The translations under genes were made by a program, and so were the position numbers. A DNA stretch of 64,000 nt from Brevundimonas terrae (lineage in GTDB: Bacteria > Pseudomonadota > Alphaproteobacteria > Caulobacterales > Caulobacteraceae), in contig NZ_JAASQT010000003.1 of assembly GCF_011761985.1 (NCBI RefSeq), positions 124,001-188,000 on the forward strand. The letters run 5' to 3'. Below the pieces are notes generated by a model. It was not told the origin of the DNA and did no database searches. It saw only the letters and a program-made list of their open reading frames with translations. Positions 1 through 9,736 of this stretch are shown here, piece after piece (the first letter of the stretch is position 1; each line of letters begins with the position of its first letter).

Positions 1-275
1 GGAAGGGAGCGTCCTCGGATGTCTTCCTCGCCCACGCCCATGAACTGGTAAAGGCCAAGGGCGGCCAGATCATCAATGTCGATCTGACGCTTATCTGCGA
101 ACAGCCCAAGGTAAAGCCGCACCGCGCCGCCATGCGTCAGCGCATTGCCGATATTCTGGAACTGGATCTGGGTGCCGTCAGCGTGAAGGCCACCACCACC
201 GAAGGGCTAGGCTTTACAGGTCGCAACGAGGGACTGGCCGCACAGGCCGTCTGCTCGATCGAAATGCCCGCCTAG
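1..275 (+). CDS. ispF: 2-C-methyl-D-erythritol 2,4-cyclodiphosphate synthase, C-terminal part (5' end outside window)
   Basis: Only the last 90 codons are present; the reading frame begins at position 3 and stops at 273-275. The translated end has KGASSDVF followed, about 70 residues later, by [11 protein letters not shown], both typical of IspF, the enzyme of the MEP isoprenoid pathway that cyclises CDP-ME 2-phosphate. In many alphaproteobacteria this domain is the C-terminal half of a fused IspDF protein; the missing 5' part leaves that open. The stop codon overlaps the stop of the convergent PopA-like gene within a single CTAG. Confidence 0.9.
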   Translation, partial: KGASSDVFLAHAHELVKAKGGQIINVDLTLICEQPKVKPHRAAMRQRIADILELDLGAVSVKATTTEGLGFTGRNEGLAAQAVCSIEMPA

Positions 276-1597
276 GCCGCGACCTTCTGGCGCGCATCCG
301 CAACGGCCCGTTCCAGCAGCTGGATCGGGCCTTCGCCTTCGATCATCTCGGCCACGCCGATATCGAAATCGATGACAAAGGGCGAGCGATCCTGTCCGGC
401 CTCGAACGCCGTGCATGCGATCACCGCCGCAATACGCTCTGCCGCCTGCAGGGCCGCGTCCTTGTCGGTGGCGGGCATCATCACGGCAAAACTGTCCGGT
501 CCCAGACTGGCCGCCGTATCCTCGACACGGACCAGACGCGAAATCATCGCCCCGACCTGCGGCAAGGCCATATCCAGCCAGCCGCCGCGATTGATGACCG
601 CCAGTGTGTCGGTCTTGCGGACACGCAGCACACATAGCGACAAGGTGCGCTTGCGACGCTTGGTCGAGGCGCAAACACGCCCGAGATGCGATGCAAAAGG
701 CTCGCGGTTGAACAAGCCTGTGACCGAGTCCGTCAGTTGCGACACACGCACACTGTCCAGAGCGCGACGTATGGCCTGACGACGGCGGTAATTACTGGCC
801 AGAGCCTGAACCCGATCGGCCGTTTCTATCTCCGACACGCCCGTTTCCACCACATCGGCAAAACCGCGCACATAGAGATCGGTCAGGTTCACCTCGTCGC
901 CATCGCGCAGATAAAGCACCAGCGGGATATGATACAGGCGCGTATTGCGCTTCATGCCCGACGCAATGGACATGGCCACGGCGCGGTTTTCACCGCCCCA
1001 CAAAATCGCTGCGTCAAACGCGCGTTCATGCAGGTAATCAAACGCCGTATAGGGCGTGGGAGCCGCCACCACATCGACACCGGCCTCGCGCAGGCTGTTG
1101 CTGAGCGCCAGAAAACGCTCGTCCGCCGCCCCGATAGCCAGCACGGAAATCGGCTGTCGATCCTGTACCACCTTGTGCAGATTGGCACCGTGATCGGCAA
1201 AGGTCTGGCAACGCAGATTGAACTCTTCTTCGGCGACGGCGGCACGAACCAGATGTTCGAGGCGTACCAGTGCCTGAGCCGGATGCGGGACGTCGCGCAT
1301 ACGCAGGTCTACATCGATATCGCAGTCGGCACCGACAGCAATCACCGGCAGATAGCGATCCGGCAAAACTGCCCGTATTGCAGACACCTCCGCCACAAGA
1401 CCGGCATCGTCTGAATCGATCATCATCACGTCATAGGCGCGGGTTTCCAGCGCCTTGATCGCCGCCTCGGCATCGGCAACCCACAGCGTCTCACAGCCCT
1501 GATGGGCCAAACCGGCCTGCAACACAGCGAAACGCGCCTGCCGGGGGGAAACCAGCAAAACCTGCATGGCTATGTCTGTCACACTACCGGTGTTCAT
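272..1597 (-). CDS. popA: PopA-like response regulator: two receiver domains and a degenerate GGDEF domain with intact c-di-GMP I-site
   Basis: The 441-residue product has the PleD/PopA layout: receiver 1 (about 10-125, with an Asp-containing MMIDSDD at the phospho-acceptor position), receiver 2 (about 150-270, where the acceptor is lost in AILWGGEN), and a GGDEF domain (about 290-440). The diguanylate cyclase signature GGEEF is replaced by GPDSF, so cyclase activity is unlikely. The allosteric I-site RxxD is intact (RVED, R357 with the chosen start), at the correct spacing before GPDSF. This combination is that of PopA, a c-di-GMP effector that in Caulobacter helps bring CtrA to the ClpXP protease at the pole. 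I chose ATG 1597 because a G-rich stretch precedes it; ATGs at 1621 and 1567 are alternatives. Orthology to PopA rather than another PleD paralogue is inference. Confidence 0.75.
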   Translation of the reverse strand: MNTGSVTDIAMQVLLVSPRQARFAVLQAGLAHQGCETLWVADAEAAIKALETRAYDVMMIDSDDAGLVAEVSAIRAVLPDRYLPVIAVGADCDIDVDLRMRDVPHPAQALVRLEHLVRAAVAEEEFNLRCQTFADHGANLHKVVQDRQPISVLAIGAADERFLALSNSLREAGVDVVAAPTPYTAFDYLHERAFDAAILWGGENRAVAMSIASGMKRNTRLYHIPLVLYLRDGDEVNLTDLYVRGFADVVETGVSEIETADRVQALASNYRRRQAIRRALDSVRVSQLTDSVTGLFNREPFASHLGRVCASTKRRKRTLSLCVLRVRKTDTLAVINRGGWLDMALPQVGAMISRLVRVEDTAASLGPDSFAVMMPATDKDAALQAAERIAAVIACTAFEAGQDRSPFVIDFDIGVAEMIEGEGPIQLLERAVADARQKVAA

Positions 1598-1743
1598 GAT
1601 CGCTGCCCCCAACTTCGTCACGACTGCGGTCGCTCCGACGTCGAACTCATCTTCACCCTATCAGGTCTGAAAGCCTGACTGTAAAGGCGCATATGACATT
1701 TGGTCGGGTTTCCCTCTGCGACAAATAGTTTTATGGCGTGCGG

Positions 1744-2736
1744 ATGCTGCCGACCGACAACGGGACCCCGTCCAAGCCTTCGCCTGAAGGCCAAAGCCGT
1801 CTCGCCTCTCTCCTGTGCCATCTGTCCCCCTTCTTCTGGGCACCGCTTTTCGCCCGCGCGTTTGCGCGCTCATGGGGGCGCGATGTGATGCTCTATACGG
1901 GGGGCGTGACATTCTTTGCGCTGTTGGCGATGTTCCCCGCCATTGCCATCCTGATCGGCTTCTACAAGGCCGTTTTGTCGATCGGTAATGTCAGCGAACA
2001 GGTCAGTGCGATGGCCGAAACTGTCCCGACCGCCGCTCGCGCGCTGTTCCTCGTCGAGGTCGAGCGCCTGTCATCCGGTTCGTTCCGCGCCATTTCTACC
2101 CAGAGTGCTATCGCGCTGGCCATCGGTGGCTATGCCGCGCACCGCGGCTTCAAGGCCCTGCTGGCCGGTCTCAACCTGATCCATGACGAGAAAGAGCCGC
2201 ACGGCTTCTTCAAGTTCAACATGCTGGCCTTTCTGGTCGCGCTGGCCGCCTTTGTGCTGTTCACTGTCGTATCGGGCACCATCGTCACATGGCGCCTGAT
2301 CGAACATGCCTATGCCGATGAATCCGTGCGCCGCCTGATGGTGCCGTTCGACGGTTTCTGGACCGCCATCGGCCTGTGGCTGGGCCTGACCATGCTCTAT
2401 CGCTATGCCATGAGCCACAAGACCCGCGTGGCATGGCCCGCCGCCATTGTGGGCGGTCTTTTGGCTACGATCATGTCCGGCATTTTCTCGTGGCTGTGCG
2501 CCATCTATGTCGAGCAGATCGTGCATCTGGGCGCGACCTATGGCTCGGTCGGTGCCGTGGTTGTGCTGCTGATCTGGCTGTCATGGAACGTCAACGCTGT
2601 CTTTTACGGCGGTGCGCTGGCCACAGAACTGGAACTGGTCTGGAAGCCCAAACCCGAGACCGCCGATGAAGACAATGCATCGACGACCAATGACCGCGTC
2701 ATCAGTCTGGACGCCCGTCGCCAGTCTCGACCATAA
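1744..2736 (+). CDS. YihY/UPF0761 family inner-membrane protein
   Basis: The roughly 330-residue product has a 40-residue cytoplasmic start followed by six hydrophobic segments in the YihY (formerly BrkB/RNase BN) pattern. These include YTGGVTFFALLAMFP in the first helix and YGSVGAVVVLLIWLSWN near the end, where this family has its YGSLGAVVVLLLW-type signature. The old assignment of this family as RNase BN was a misidentification; its role in the inner membrane is not known. The tail (from about residue 300) is polar and probably cytoplasmic. A GTG at 1738 in the same frame is an alternative start. The last 35 bp overlap the end of the convergent tusA-like gene. Confidence 0.85.
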   Translation: MLPTDNGTPSKPSPEGQSRLASLLCHLSPFFWAPLFARAFARSWGRDVMLYTGGVTFFALLAMFPAIAILIGFYKAVLSIGNVSEQVSAMAETVPTAARALFLVEVERLSSGSFRAISTQSAIALAIGGYAAHRGFKALLAGLNLIHDEKEPHGFFKFNMLAFLVALAAFVLFTVVSGTIVTWRLIEHAYADESVRRLMVPFDGFWTAIGLWLGLTMLYRYAMSHKTRVAWPAAIVGGLLATIMSGIFSWLCAIYVEQIVHLGATYGSVGAVVVLLIWLSWNVNAVFYGGALATELELVWKPKPETADEDNASTTNDRVISLDARRQSRP

Positions 2737-2941
2737 GTCTCAGCACACCTTCTACCTCGGTAATATCAATCACCCGACCGCCCGTTTCCTGCATCAGAAA
2801 CGGCACGTCGATACGCGCCATAGGATCGGTGGCCAGTAGCACGATCACCTGACCTGCCGCCTGCCCCTGCATGGCCTTGCGCAAGCGCAAGGACGGCACA
2901 GGACAACGGTGTCCGCGTGCATCGACCTCCAGCACGCTCAT
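2702..2941 (-). CDS. TusA-family sulfur carrier protein
   Basis: This 79-residue protein begins with a beta strand followed by RCPVP at residues 12-16, the TusA/SirA signature in which Cys13 carries persulfide sulfur. The later strand with DxMARIDVPFLMQETG also fits the family, whose usual length is 75-80. TusA proteins relay sulfur, for example to tRNA thiolation or molybdenum cofactor assembly; the partner here is not visible. The ATG overlaps the TGA of pncC by four bases (ATGA), so translation of the two is likely coupled. Its 3' end runs into the convergent YihY gene. Confidence 0.85.
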   Translation of the reverse strand: MSVLEVDARGHRCPVPSLRLRKAMQGQAAGQVIVLLATDPMARIDVPFLMQETGGRVIDITEVEGVLRLMVETGDGRPD

Positions 2942-3435
2942 TGTGCATCCAAGGCTTGAGCCAGAAGTTCCAGCGCCTGCTTCAACGCGGCCTCGCGCAC
3001 CTGCTCGCGGCCCAGATCACCGAACTGACGCTCGATATGCAGAACCCGCCCGTCTGGACAGGCTGCTGCAAAGTGGACCAGCCCCACCGGCTTTTCGTCC
3101 GAGCCACCGCCCGGGCCGGCAATGCCGGTAATCGCCACCGATGCCGAGGCATCCGAATGCGCCACCGCCCCCGACGCCATGGCGTGGGCCGTAGGCTCCG
3201 ATACCGCGCCATGATCGGCCAGTGTCTGTGCGGGTACGCCCAGCATCTGCATCTTGGCGGCATTGGAATAGGTGACAAAGCCGCGATCCACGACACTGGA
3301 TGATCCGGCAATCTCGGTCAGGGCCGCGGCCACCAGCCCACCCGTGCAGCTTTCGGCTGTGGCGACCATCACACCCCTCTCGCCTGCCTTGGCCAGAACG
3401 GTCTTTGCCAGCACCACCACGTCTTCACAGAACAT
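2938..3435 (-). CDS. pncC: CinA C-terminal domain protein, nicotinamide-nucleotide amidohydrolase
   Basis: The 165-residue product is a stand-alone CinA C-terminal domain. It carries AESCTGG (Ser29, catalytic Ser), VTYSNAAK (Tyr56, Lys61) and ITGIAGPGGG (about 103-112). PncC deamidates nicotinamide mononucleotide to nicotinic acid mononucleotide in the pyridine nucleotide salvage cycle. The frame stays open upstream to 3570, but that would overlap the divergent gene starting at 3535 and adds no conserved sequence, so the ATG at 3433-3435 is preferred. It is the first gene of a two-gene unit with the tusA-like gene. Confidence 0.9.
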   Translation of the reverse strand: MFCEDVVVLAKTVLAKAGERGVMVATAESCTGGLVAAALTEIAGSSSVVDRGFVTYSNAAKMQMLGVPAQTLADHGAVSEPTAHAMASGAVAHSDASASVAITGIAGPGGGSDEKPVGLVHFAAACPDGRVLHIERQFGDLGREQVREAALKQALELLAQALDAQ

Positions 3436-3534
3436 CGCTATCAACTCTTTGACCAAACCGGCAGAAACCGAAATAGATTCACCGCAAGATAATCCACGCA
3501 CACGATTCGCCACACCGCCAAGCACGAGGCCTAA

Positions 3535-5811
3535 ATGACCGACGGCACGATGACGTCTAGCCAGACGCAACCTTCTGGGTCGCTTTTAACATCCGCCCTG
3601 TTCGCCGTCGCCATTTTCACATCTGCCTCGCTGGTATTTGTGGTCCAGCCGATGGTGACCAAGCTGATCCTGCCGCTGCTGGGGGGATCGCCCGCCGTCT
3701 GGAATACCGCCATGGTGTTCTTCCAGAGCGCGTTGCTGGCCGGCTATCTTTATGCGCACCTGCTACAAAAAATCGGCTCGCTGAAAACCCAGGCCATCGT
3801 GCATCTGGCGGCGCTGGCACTGGCGGCCCTGTTCCTGCCGCTTCAGATCAGTGGCCTGACGGGCGAACCGGACAGTAGCGCTCCGATCTTCTGGCTTCTG
3901 GCCACGCTGGTCATTTCCATCGGTGCGCCCTTCGCCATCCTGTCCGCCACGGCACCATTGCTTCAGGCATGGTTTGCCCGCCTTCAGGCCGGAACCAAGG
4001 CGGGCCAGAACCCCTATGTGCTTTATGCCGCGTCCAATCTCGGCAGTTTCCTTGCGCTATTGTCCTATCCGGTTCTGATCGAGCCGATGGCTGCCCTGTC
4101 GGCACAGCGTACGGTCTGGAGCCTTGGCTATGGCTTCTTCATCGCGCTGGTGATCGGCCTTGCCCTGCTGATCTGGTCGCGCCGTAACATGGCCGCGGCA
4201 CAGGCCCCCGCGCTGGAACGCAGTGCGCCTATTCCAGTCAAGCGCAAGCTGATGCTTGTTTTGCTCGCGGCTATCCCGTCCAGCTTGATGCTGGGGGTGA
4301 CATCGCACCTTTCGACAGACGTGGCGTCTGCGCCCTTCCTGTGGGTCGTTCCGCTGGCGCTTTATCTGCTGACCTTTGTGATCGCCTTCCAGAACCGGCC
4401 GTGGATTCCCCTGCCCGTCACCCTGATGCTTCAGGCCGTGTCGCTGGTGCTGGTCGTGACCATGATGGGTCAGTCCTCGTCCTCGATCCTCTTCCTGTTT
4501 GGCGCGCATCTGCTGGTCTTCTTCCTGACCACGCTGATGTGCCACCAGCAGATGGCCGCGCGTAAACCGGCACCGGATCGCCTGACCGAGTTTTATCTGC
4601 TGATGTCGCTGGGCGGTGTTCTGGGTGGTGCCTTTACGGCGCTTCTGGCCCCGATGCTGTTCAAGACCGTGATCGAATATCCGATCGTGCTGGTTCTGGC
4701 CTGTCTGGTCCGCTCGCCGGACAACAAACCTACGACCCGCAAACAGCATATTCTGGCCATCGCCGGTGTGGTGCTGGCCGCCTCGGTGCCGATCCTGTTC
4801 GAGATCATGCGCTATAACGAGCCGTTCAAAGCCTTTGTTCAGGACCACATCACCCTGTCCCGACTGGCACAGTTCCTGATCCTCGGGGCCGGTATCTGCG
4901 CCTTCCTGATCCGCGACAAGGTGGTGATGTTTGCCGTCATCATCGCCCTTTGCACCTATGCCGGACAGCACGTCACGCGCAGCTACAACTACATCTTCAC
5001 CGACCGCAGCTTCTTTGGCGTCACCCGTATCGGTCGCACCGTCGATCTGGATATGGGCGGCGACATGCATGTGATGGTTCATGGCACGACCCTGCATGGC
5101 GCACAGGCCCGCCACCCGCAGGTCAAATGCCAGCCCACCATGTACTACGCCAACTCCACCCCGCTGGGTCAGGCCGCTCTCTTGATCCAGCAGCAAAATC
5201 CCGCCGCGCGTATGGGGATTGTCGGCCTAGGTAGCGGTGCCATGGCCAGCTATAAGCGCTCTGCCGACACCATGACCTTCTTCGAGATCGACCCCATGGT
5301 GGATCGCATGGCCCGCAATCCCGAGATGTTCACCTTCGTCTCCGACTGTGCCCAAGGGCAGGTCGACACCATTCTCGGCGACGCCCGTCTGACGCTGCAA
5401 AAACAGCCGAAGGGCACCTATGACTACCTGCTGATCGACGCGTTCTCGTCCGATGCTGTACCCGCGCACCTGCTGACGCGTGAAGCGGTTGCCATGTATC
5501 TGAGCCTGCTGTCCTACCAGGGCGTGGTGGTGCTGCACCTGTCCAACCGTCATCTGGATATTGTGCGCCCCGCCATGGCTGCAGCCGAGGCACTGGACGC
5601 GCCCTTCCTGCATCAGGTCCACGTCAAGAACAGCGAAAGCCCCGAATATGCCGAGGCCTCGACCGAGGCCATCGTCATTGCCCGCAACCCTGCCGCTCTG
5701 GAGGCCTTCAAAGCCGATAACCGCTGGTCCAAATGGGATGCGGGTGGCGTGAAGCCGTGGACCGACGACTATGTCGATCTGTTCGGGGCTGTCAGGCGTC
5801 ACATGCAATAA
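3535..5811 (+). CDS. Polytopic membrane protein fused to a spermidine synthase-like domain
   Basis: The 758-residue product starts with about 480 residues of alternating hydrophobic helices (a dozen or so). It ends with a soluble Rossmann domain resembling spermidine synthase: GLGSGAMASY (nucleotide-type glycine loop), FFEIDP, and LIDAFSSDAVPAHLLT. Such fused MFS/spermidine-synthase proteins are common in proteobacteria, but their substrate is not established. The aminopropyl-transferase Asp pair is not clearly conserved, so polyamine synthesis should not be assumed. The start at 3535 is preceded by GAGG five bases upstream. A strong two-way terminator follows the stop. Confidence 0.8.
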   Translation: MTDGTMTSSQTQPSGSLLTSALFAVAIFTSASLVFVVQPMVTKLILPLLGGSPAVWNTAMVFFQSALLAGYLYAHLLQKIGSLKTQAIVHLAALALAALFLPLQISGLTGEPDSSAPIFWLLATLVISIGAPFAILSATAPLLQAWFARLQAGTKAGQNPYVLYAASNLGSFLALLSYPVLIEPMAALSAQRTVWSLGYGFFIALVIGLALLIWSRRNMAAAQAPALERSAPIPVKRKLMLVLLAAIPSSLMLGVTSHLSTDVASAPFLWVVPLALYLLTFVIAFQNRPWIPLPVTLMLQAVSLVLVVTMMGQSSSSILFLFGAHLLVFFLTTLMCHQQMAARKPAPDRLTEFYLLMSLGGVLGGAFTALLAPMLFKTVIEYPIVLVLACLVRSPDNKPTTRKQHILAIAGVVLAASVPILFEIMRYNEPFKAFVQDHITLSRLAQFLILGAGICAFLIRDKVVMFAVIIALCTYAGQHVTRSYNYIFTDRSFFGVTRIGRTVDLDMGGDMHVMVHGTTLHGAQARHPQVKCQPTMYYANSTPLGQAALLIQQQNPAARMGIVGLGSGAMASYKRSADTMTFFEIDPMVDRMARNPEMFTFVSDCAQGQVDTILGDARLTLQKQPKGTYDYLLIDAFSSDAVPAHLLTREAVAMYLSLLSYQGVVVLHLSNRHLDIVRPAMAAAEALDAPFLHQVHVKNSESPEYAEASTEAIVIARNPAALEAFKADNRWSKWDAGGVKPWTDDYVDLFGAVRRHMQ

Positions 5812-5816
5812 GCAAA

Positions 5817-5840
5817 AAGGCGGGCCACACGGCCCGCCTT
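5817..5840. terminator. Bidirectional rho-independent terminator between the SpeE-like gene and mfd
   Basis: AAGGCGGGCC and GGCCCGCCTT form a perfect 10-bp stem with an ACAC loop. A-rich and T-rich flanks lie on both sides, so it can serve both convergent genes. Confidence 0.85.
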
Positions 5841-5853
5841 TCTCTTTTGTCTA

Positions 5854-8800
5854 TCAACCCGCGCTGGCAACCCGTGCCAGATCGGTGGTGATGCGCTCGG
5901 CCACCTTCAGACGTTCTTCCGGCGTCGGCCATTCGCCCTTAACGACGATCTTCTGGTCGGGCCTGATCTTCCACGTCAGGTGGTTCTTCTGGATCAGTCC
6001 GACCAAGCCCATCGGGTTCGGGAAGACATTATTTCGCAAGCTCAGGACCGCGCCCTTGGGACCGATATCGATCTTCGAGATCAGTGCCTGACGGCAGTTG
6101 GCCTTGATGCCAACGATGCGAAGCAACTGCTGCGCCTCTTGCGGCAGCGGCCCGAACCGGTCGATCAGTTCGGCGGCCAGCGCCTCGCGATCTTCCATCT
6201 TTTCGGCATCCGACAGACGGCGATAAAGACTAAGGCGAAGGTTCAGGTCTGGAACGTAATCTTCTGGAATCAATACAGAAGCACCGACATTGATCGATGG
6301 CGACCAGCCACGGTCAGCGACCTGCTCGCCCGCTTCGCGCAGTTCGGCCACAGCGTCTTCCAGCATCTGCTGGTAAAGCTCTACACCCACTTCGCGGATA
6401 TGGCCGGTCTGCTCGTCACCCAACAGATTACCCCCGCCGCGCTGGTCCAGATCGTGGCTGGCCAGTTGGAAGCCCGCGCCCAGATTATCCAGTGATTGCA
6501 GCACCTGCAGGCGCTTCTCTGCCGACAGGCTCAGCGGCTTGATCGGATCGGTCGTCAGATAGGCAAAGGCCCGCGCCTTGGAGCGGCCGATACGGCCCCT
6601 GATCTGGTGCAACTGCGCCAGACCGAACATGTCGGCGCGATGCACCACCAGCGTATTGGCCGTCGGAATATCGATGCCGCTTTCCACGATGGTGGTCGAG
6701 ACCAGCACATCATATTCCCCGTCATAGAAGGCGCTCATCACCTCCTCCAACTGGGTCGGGCTCATCTGGCCGTGGCCGACGACGAACTTCACCTCGGGCA
6801 CCTGCTCGCGCAGGAAACGCTCGATGTCGGGCAGGTCCTTCAGGCGCGGGGCGACATAGTATGCCTGACCGCCGCGATATTTCTCGCGCAGCAGAGCCTC
6901 GCGCACCAGAACCGGATCCCACGGCGTCACATAGGTCCGCACCGCCAGACGATCGACCGGCGGGGTGGCAATGATCGACATCTCGCGAATGCCCGACAGC
7001 GCCATTTGCAGTGTGCGCGGGATCGGCGTCGCCGTCAGGGTCAGCAGATGCACATCGGCCCGAAGCGACTTCAGCTTCTCTTTGTGTTTGACGCCGAAAT
7101 GTTGCTCTTCATCAACGATTACAAGGCCTAAGTCCTTGAAGCCAACCTGTTCTGCGAGGACAGCATGGGTACCAACTACGATCTCGACCGTGCCGTCTTT
7201 CAGGCCCGCACGCGTCTCGTTGGCCTGTTTGGCCGTGACCATGCGCGACAGGTGCCTCACCGTCACCGGCCATCCGGCAAAGCGTTCCGTAAAGGTCTTG
7301 AAGTGCTGGCGCGCCAGCAGCGTCGTTGGGCAGACAATCGCCACCTGCTGACCGCTCATGGCCACCACAAAGGCCGCCCGAAGCGCCACTTCGGTTTTGC
7401 CAAAGCCGACATCGCCACAGATTAGACGATCCATCGGCGTGCCCTTGCCGAGGTCCTCCAGCACGTCGCCAATGGCGTTCAACTGATCGTCGGTTTCCTC
7501 ATAGGGGAAGCGCGCGCAGAACTCGTCGAACAGGCCCGCAGGCGGGGTGATCGCATCGCCGACCTTGAGCGCACGTTTGGCCGCCAGAGCGATAAGCCCC
7601 TCGGCCATTTCACGCAGACGCTCTTTCGCCTTGGCCTTACGGGCCTGCCATCCAGCACCGCCCAGACGGTCCAGTTGCACGCCCTCGGCATCCGTGCCGT
7701 ATCGCGTTAGAAGATCAATATTTTCAACGGGTAAATAGAGTTTGCTCTCACCCGCATACAAGAGTTCCAGACAGTCGTGCGGCGCGTCCTGAATGTCCAG
7801 CGTCCGCAAACCCTCATAACGACCAATGCCGTGATCGAGGTGAACGACCAGATCACCCGCCGTCAGCGCAGAGGCCTCAGCAAGGAAGTTGGCGGCCCGA
7901 CGCTTGCGCTTGGGTCGCGCCAGACGGTCGCCCAGAATGTCGCTTTCGGAGATGACCACAAGGTTGTCGGTGGCAAAGCCGTGATCGACCGCCAGCACCG
8001 CCCGCAGATAGACCCCTTCGGGCGCGGCCTGCACATCGTCCCAGTCGCGCACGTTCAAAACGTGGGTCAGGCCGTGGTCACCCAGCATGGCCGCCAGACG
8101 TTCTGCTGAACCTTCAGACCATGAGGCAAACAGCACCCGCTTGCCCTCGCCCATCATCTTCTGGGCATAGTCGGCCACGGCGGCGAACAGGTTCACACTG
8201 TCCTGCGCCCGTTCGGCGCTAAAGCTGCGGCCCAGACGCCCGCCTGCATCCTCGCCACCACCGGTCGATAACGGGTTCAGGCGGCGTACCGCACGGCCCG
8301 CCAAGGCCATGTTCCAGGCCGCATCATCCAGATACAGCAGTTGCGGGGCCAGTGAACGATAGGCCTGCCCGCCCTTGCCCTTGGCCGCTTCCCTGCGGGC
8401 CTCATAGGCATCGGTGGTCAGGTTCCAGCGCTCGGCCCGCGCGTCTTCTGCCTGATTGTCGAGGAATACCGGCGCATGGTCCGGCAGATAGTCGAACACC
8501 GTGTCCAGATCGTCGTAGAACAGCGGCAACCAGTGCTCGACGCCCTGACGTCGCGCACCTGCGCTGACCGCCGCATACATCGGCTCGTCACCGGGGGCAC
8601 CGAACAGGTTCAGATAGCCGGTGCGGAAACGCGAGATCGCGTCCTTGTCCAGCAGGACTTCGGAAACCGGCGACAGCGAGATCGACTTGAGCTGCTTGCT
8701 GGATCGCTGGGTTTCGGGGTCGAACGAGCGGATGGATTCCAGTTCGCTGCCGAACATGTCCAGACGCACCGGCTCTTCAAAGCCCGCAGGGAAAACATCG

Positions 8801-9306
8801 ATCACCCCGCCCCGCACAGCATATTCGCCGCGCTCGGAAACCGTGGAGGCCTTCACATAGCCATTGGCCGACACATAGGCTTCCAGCGCGTCGGTATCGA
8901 GGTCCTGCCCGACCTTGGCCGAGAAGCCCGCCACCGTGACGGCGCGGCGCGGCGGCACCCGCTGGCTAACGGCGGCAACCGTCGCCACCACCAGTACGGG
9001 CGTGGTATCATTTGCATCGCGCGCGGCCAGTCGCGTCAGGGTCGCCATACGCTGGGCCGCTATGCCCGCTGTCGGGCTCAGGCGGTCATAGGGCAGACAA
9101 TCCCATGATGGATATTCAAGAACTTCAATCTCTTTTGCATAGAACTTGAAAGCTTGAATGAAATTACCGGACCTTTGGTAATCGCGGGCCACCATCAGGC
9201 CCACACCGCCCGCCGCCTTCATTTTTTCGGCGACGATCAGGGCATCCAGCCCCTCGGGCGCACCACCAAGGGTGGCGTCGATACGTTCCAGTCCGGCCTT
9301 GCTCAT
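5854..9306 (-). CDS. mfd: Transcription-repair coupling factor
   Basis: This 1150-residue protein has the usual length and order of Mfd. A UvrB-homology region at the start is followed by the RNA polymerase interaction domain (FLAEASALTAGDLVVHLDHGIG region). Then comes a RecG-like translocase with GDVGFGKT (Walker A) and DEEQHFG (Walker B), then TRG and C-terminal domains. Mfd removes RNA polymerase stalled at DNA lesions and recruits UvrAB. The start ATG overlaps the TAA of sdhE by one base (TAATG), so the two genes are probably co-translated. Confidence 0.97.
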   Translation of the reverse strand: MSKAGLERIDATLGGAPEGLDALIVAEKMKAAGGVGLMVARDYQRSGNFIQAFKFYAKEIEVLEYPSWDCLPYDRLSPTAGIAAQRMATLTRLAARDANDTTPVLVVATVAAVSQRVPPRRAVTVAGFSAKVGQDLDTDALEAYVSANGYVKASTVSERGEYAVRGGVIDVFPAGFEEPVRLDMFGSELESIRSFDPETQRSSKQLKSISLSPVSEVLLDKDAISRFRTGYLNLFGAPGDEPMYAAVSAGARRQGVEHWLPLFYDDLDTVFDYLPDHAPVFLDNQAEDARAERWNLTTDAYEARREAAKGKGGQAYRSLAPQLLYLDDAAWNMALAGRAVRRLNPLSTGGGEDAGGRLGRSFSAERAQDSVNLFAAVADYAQKMMGEGKRVLFASWSEGSAERLAAMLGDHGLTHVLNVRDWDDVQAAPEGVYLRAVLAVDHGFATDNLVVISESDILGDRLARPKRKRRAANFLAEASALTAGDLVVHLDHGIGRYEGLRTLDIQDAPHDCLELLYAGESKLYLPVENIDLLTRYGTDAEGVQLDRLGGAGWQARKAKAKERLREMAEGLIALAAKRALKVGDAITPPAGLFDEFCARFPYEETDDQLNAIGDVLEDLGKGTPMDRLICGDVGFGKTEVALRAAFVVAMSGQQVAIVCPTTLLARQHFKTFTERFAGWPVTVRHLSRMVTAKQANETRAGLKDGTVEIVVGTHAVLAEQVGFKDLGLVIVDEEQHFGVKHKEKLKSLRADVHLLTLTATPIPRTLQMALSGIREMSIIATPPVDRLAVRTYVTPWDPVLVREALLREKYRGGQAYYVAPRLKDLPDIERFLREQVPEVKFVVGHGQMSPTQLEEVMSAFYDGEYDVLVSTTIVESGIDIPTANTLVVHRADMFGLAQLHQIRGRIGRSKARAFAYLTTDPIKPLSLSAEKRLQVLQSLDNLGAGFQLASHDLDQRGGGNLLGDEQTGHIREVGVELYQQMLEDAVAELREAGEQVADRGWSPSINVGASVLIPEDYVPDLNLRLSLYRRLSDAEKMEDREALAAELIDRFGPLPQEAQQLLRIVGIKANCRQALISKIDIGPKGAVLSLRNNVFPNPMGLVGLIQKNHLTWKIRPDQKIVVKGEWPTPEERLKVAERITTDLARVASAG

Positions 9307-9635
9307 TAGCCGATACCCTTGAACACTTCTGCCGAAACATGGGCGCGCATAAAGGCGCGGATGCTGTCCATAACCGGTCCCTGATGTTCCGGCGGGGTCG
9401 GGTCACGTTCGATGATCCAGCCGTAAAGATACTGGTCCTCGACATTGAGCAGGTCCTCGAAAATAACGAGGTCCGCATCGCTCAGGGTCGGGGCGATCTG
9501 GTCGGCATAGGGGCCAAGCACCATGTCCGCCTCGCGGAAACCGCGACGCCACGCACGAAAGGCAATACGTCCCAGACGCACCTTGCGATCGGTCTCGTGC
9601 TGTTCGTGCTCGGAGCGAAAATTCAGATCAGACAC
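9306..9635 (-). CDS. sdhE: FAD assembly factor SdhE (succinate dehydrogenase flavinylation)
   Basis: The 109-residue protein has the family pattern: RRGFREAD early (corresponding to the RGxxE/D flavinylation motif), then DLLNVEDQYLYGWI. SdhE helps attach FAD covalently to SdhA. The N-terminal 25 residues are polar and poorly conserved. It shares its start region with the divergent recG gene, an arrangement common in Caulobacterales, and is followed directly by mfd with a one-base overlap. Confidence 0.9.
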   Translation of the reverse strand: MSDLNFRSEHEQHETDRKVRLGRIAFRAWRRGFREADMVLGPYADQIAPTLSDADLVIFEDLLNVEDQYLYGWIIERDPTPPEHQGPVMDSIRAFMRAHVSAEVFKGIG

Positions 9636-9711
9636 ACAAAATCCTTGGCCAATGAGGCAAACTTTAAATCTGTTGTGTCAGATAGCCTTCCAGAGACCGC
9701 TTCGCCAGTTC

Positions 9712-9720
9712 TGATCCACA
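9712..9720 (+). promoter_or_regulatory. Candidate DnaA G-box just upstream of recG
   Basis: TGATCCACA is identical to the moderate-affinity DnaA G-box described for the Caulobacter origin. It lies 16 bp before the preferred recG ATG. One such 9-mer in a window this size could be chance. Confidence 0.25.
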
Positions 9721-9736
9721 CGCTATGCTGATCGTG

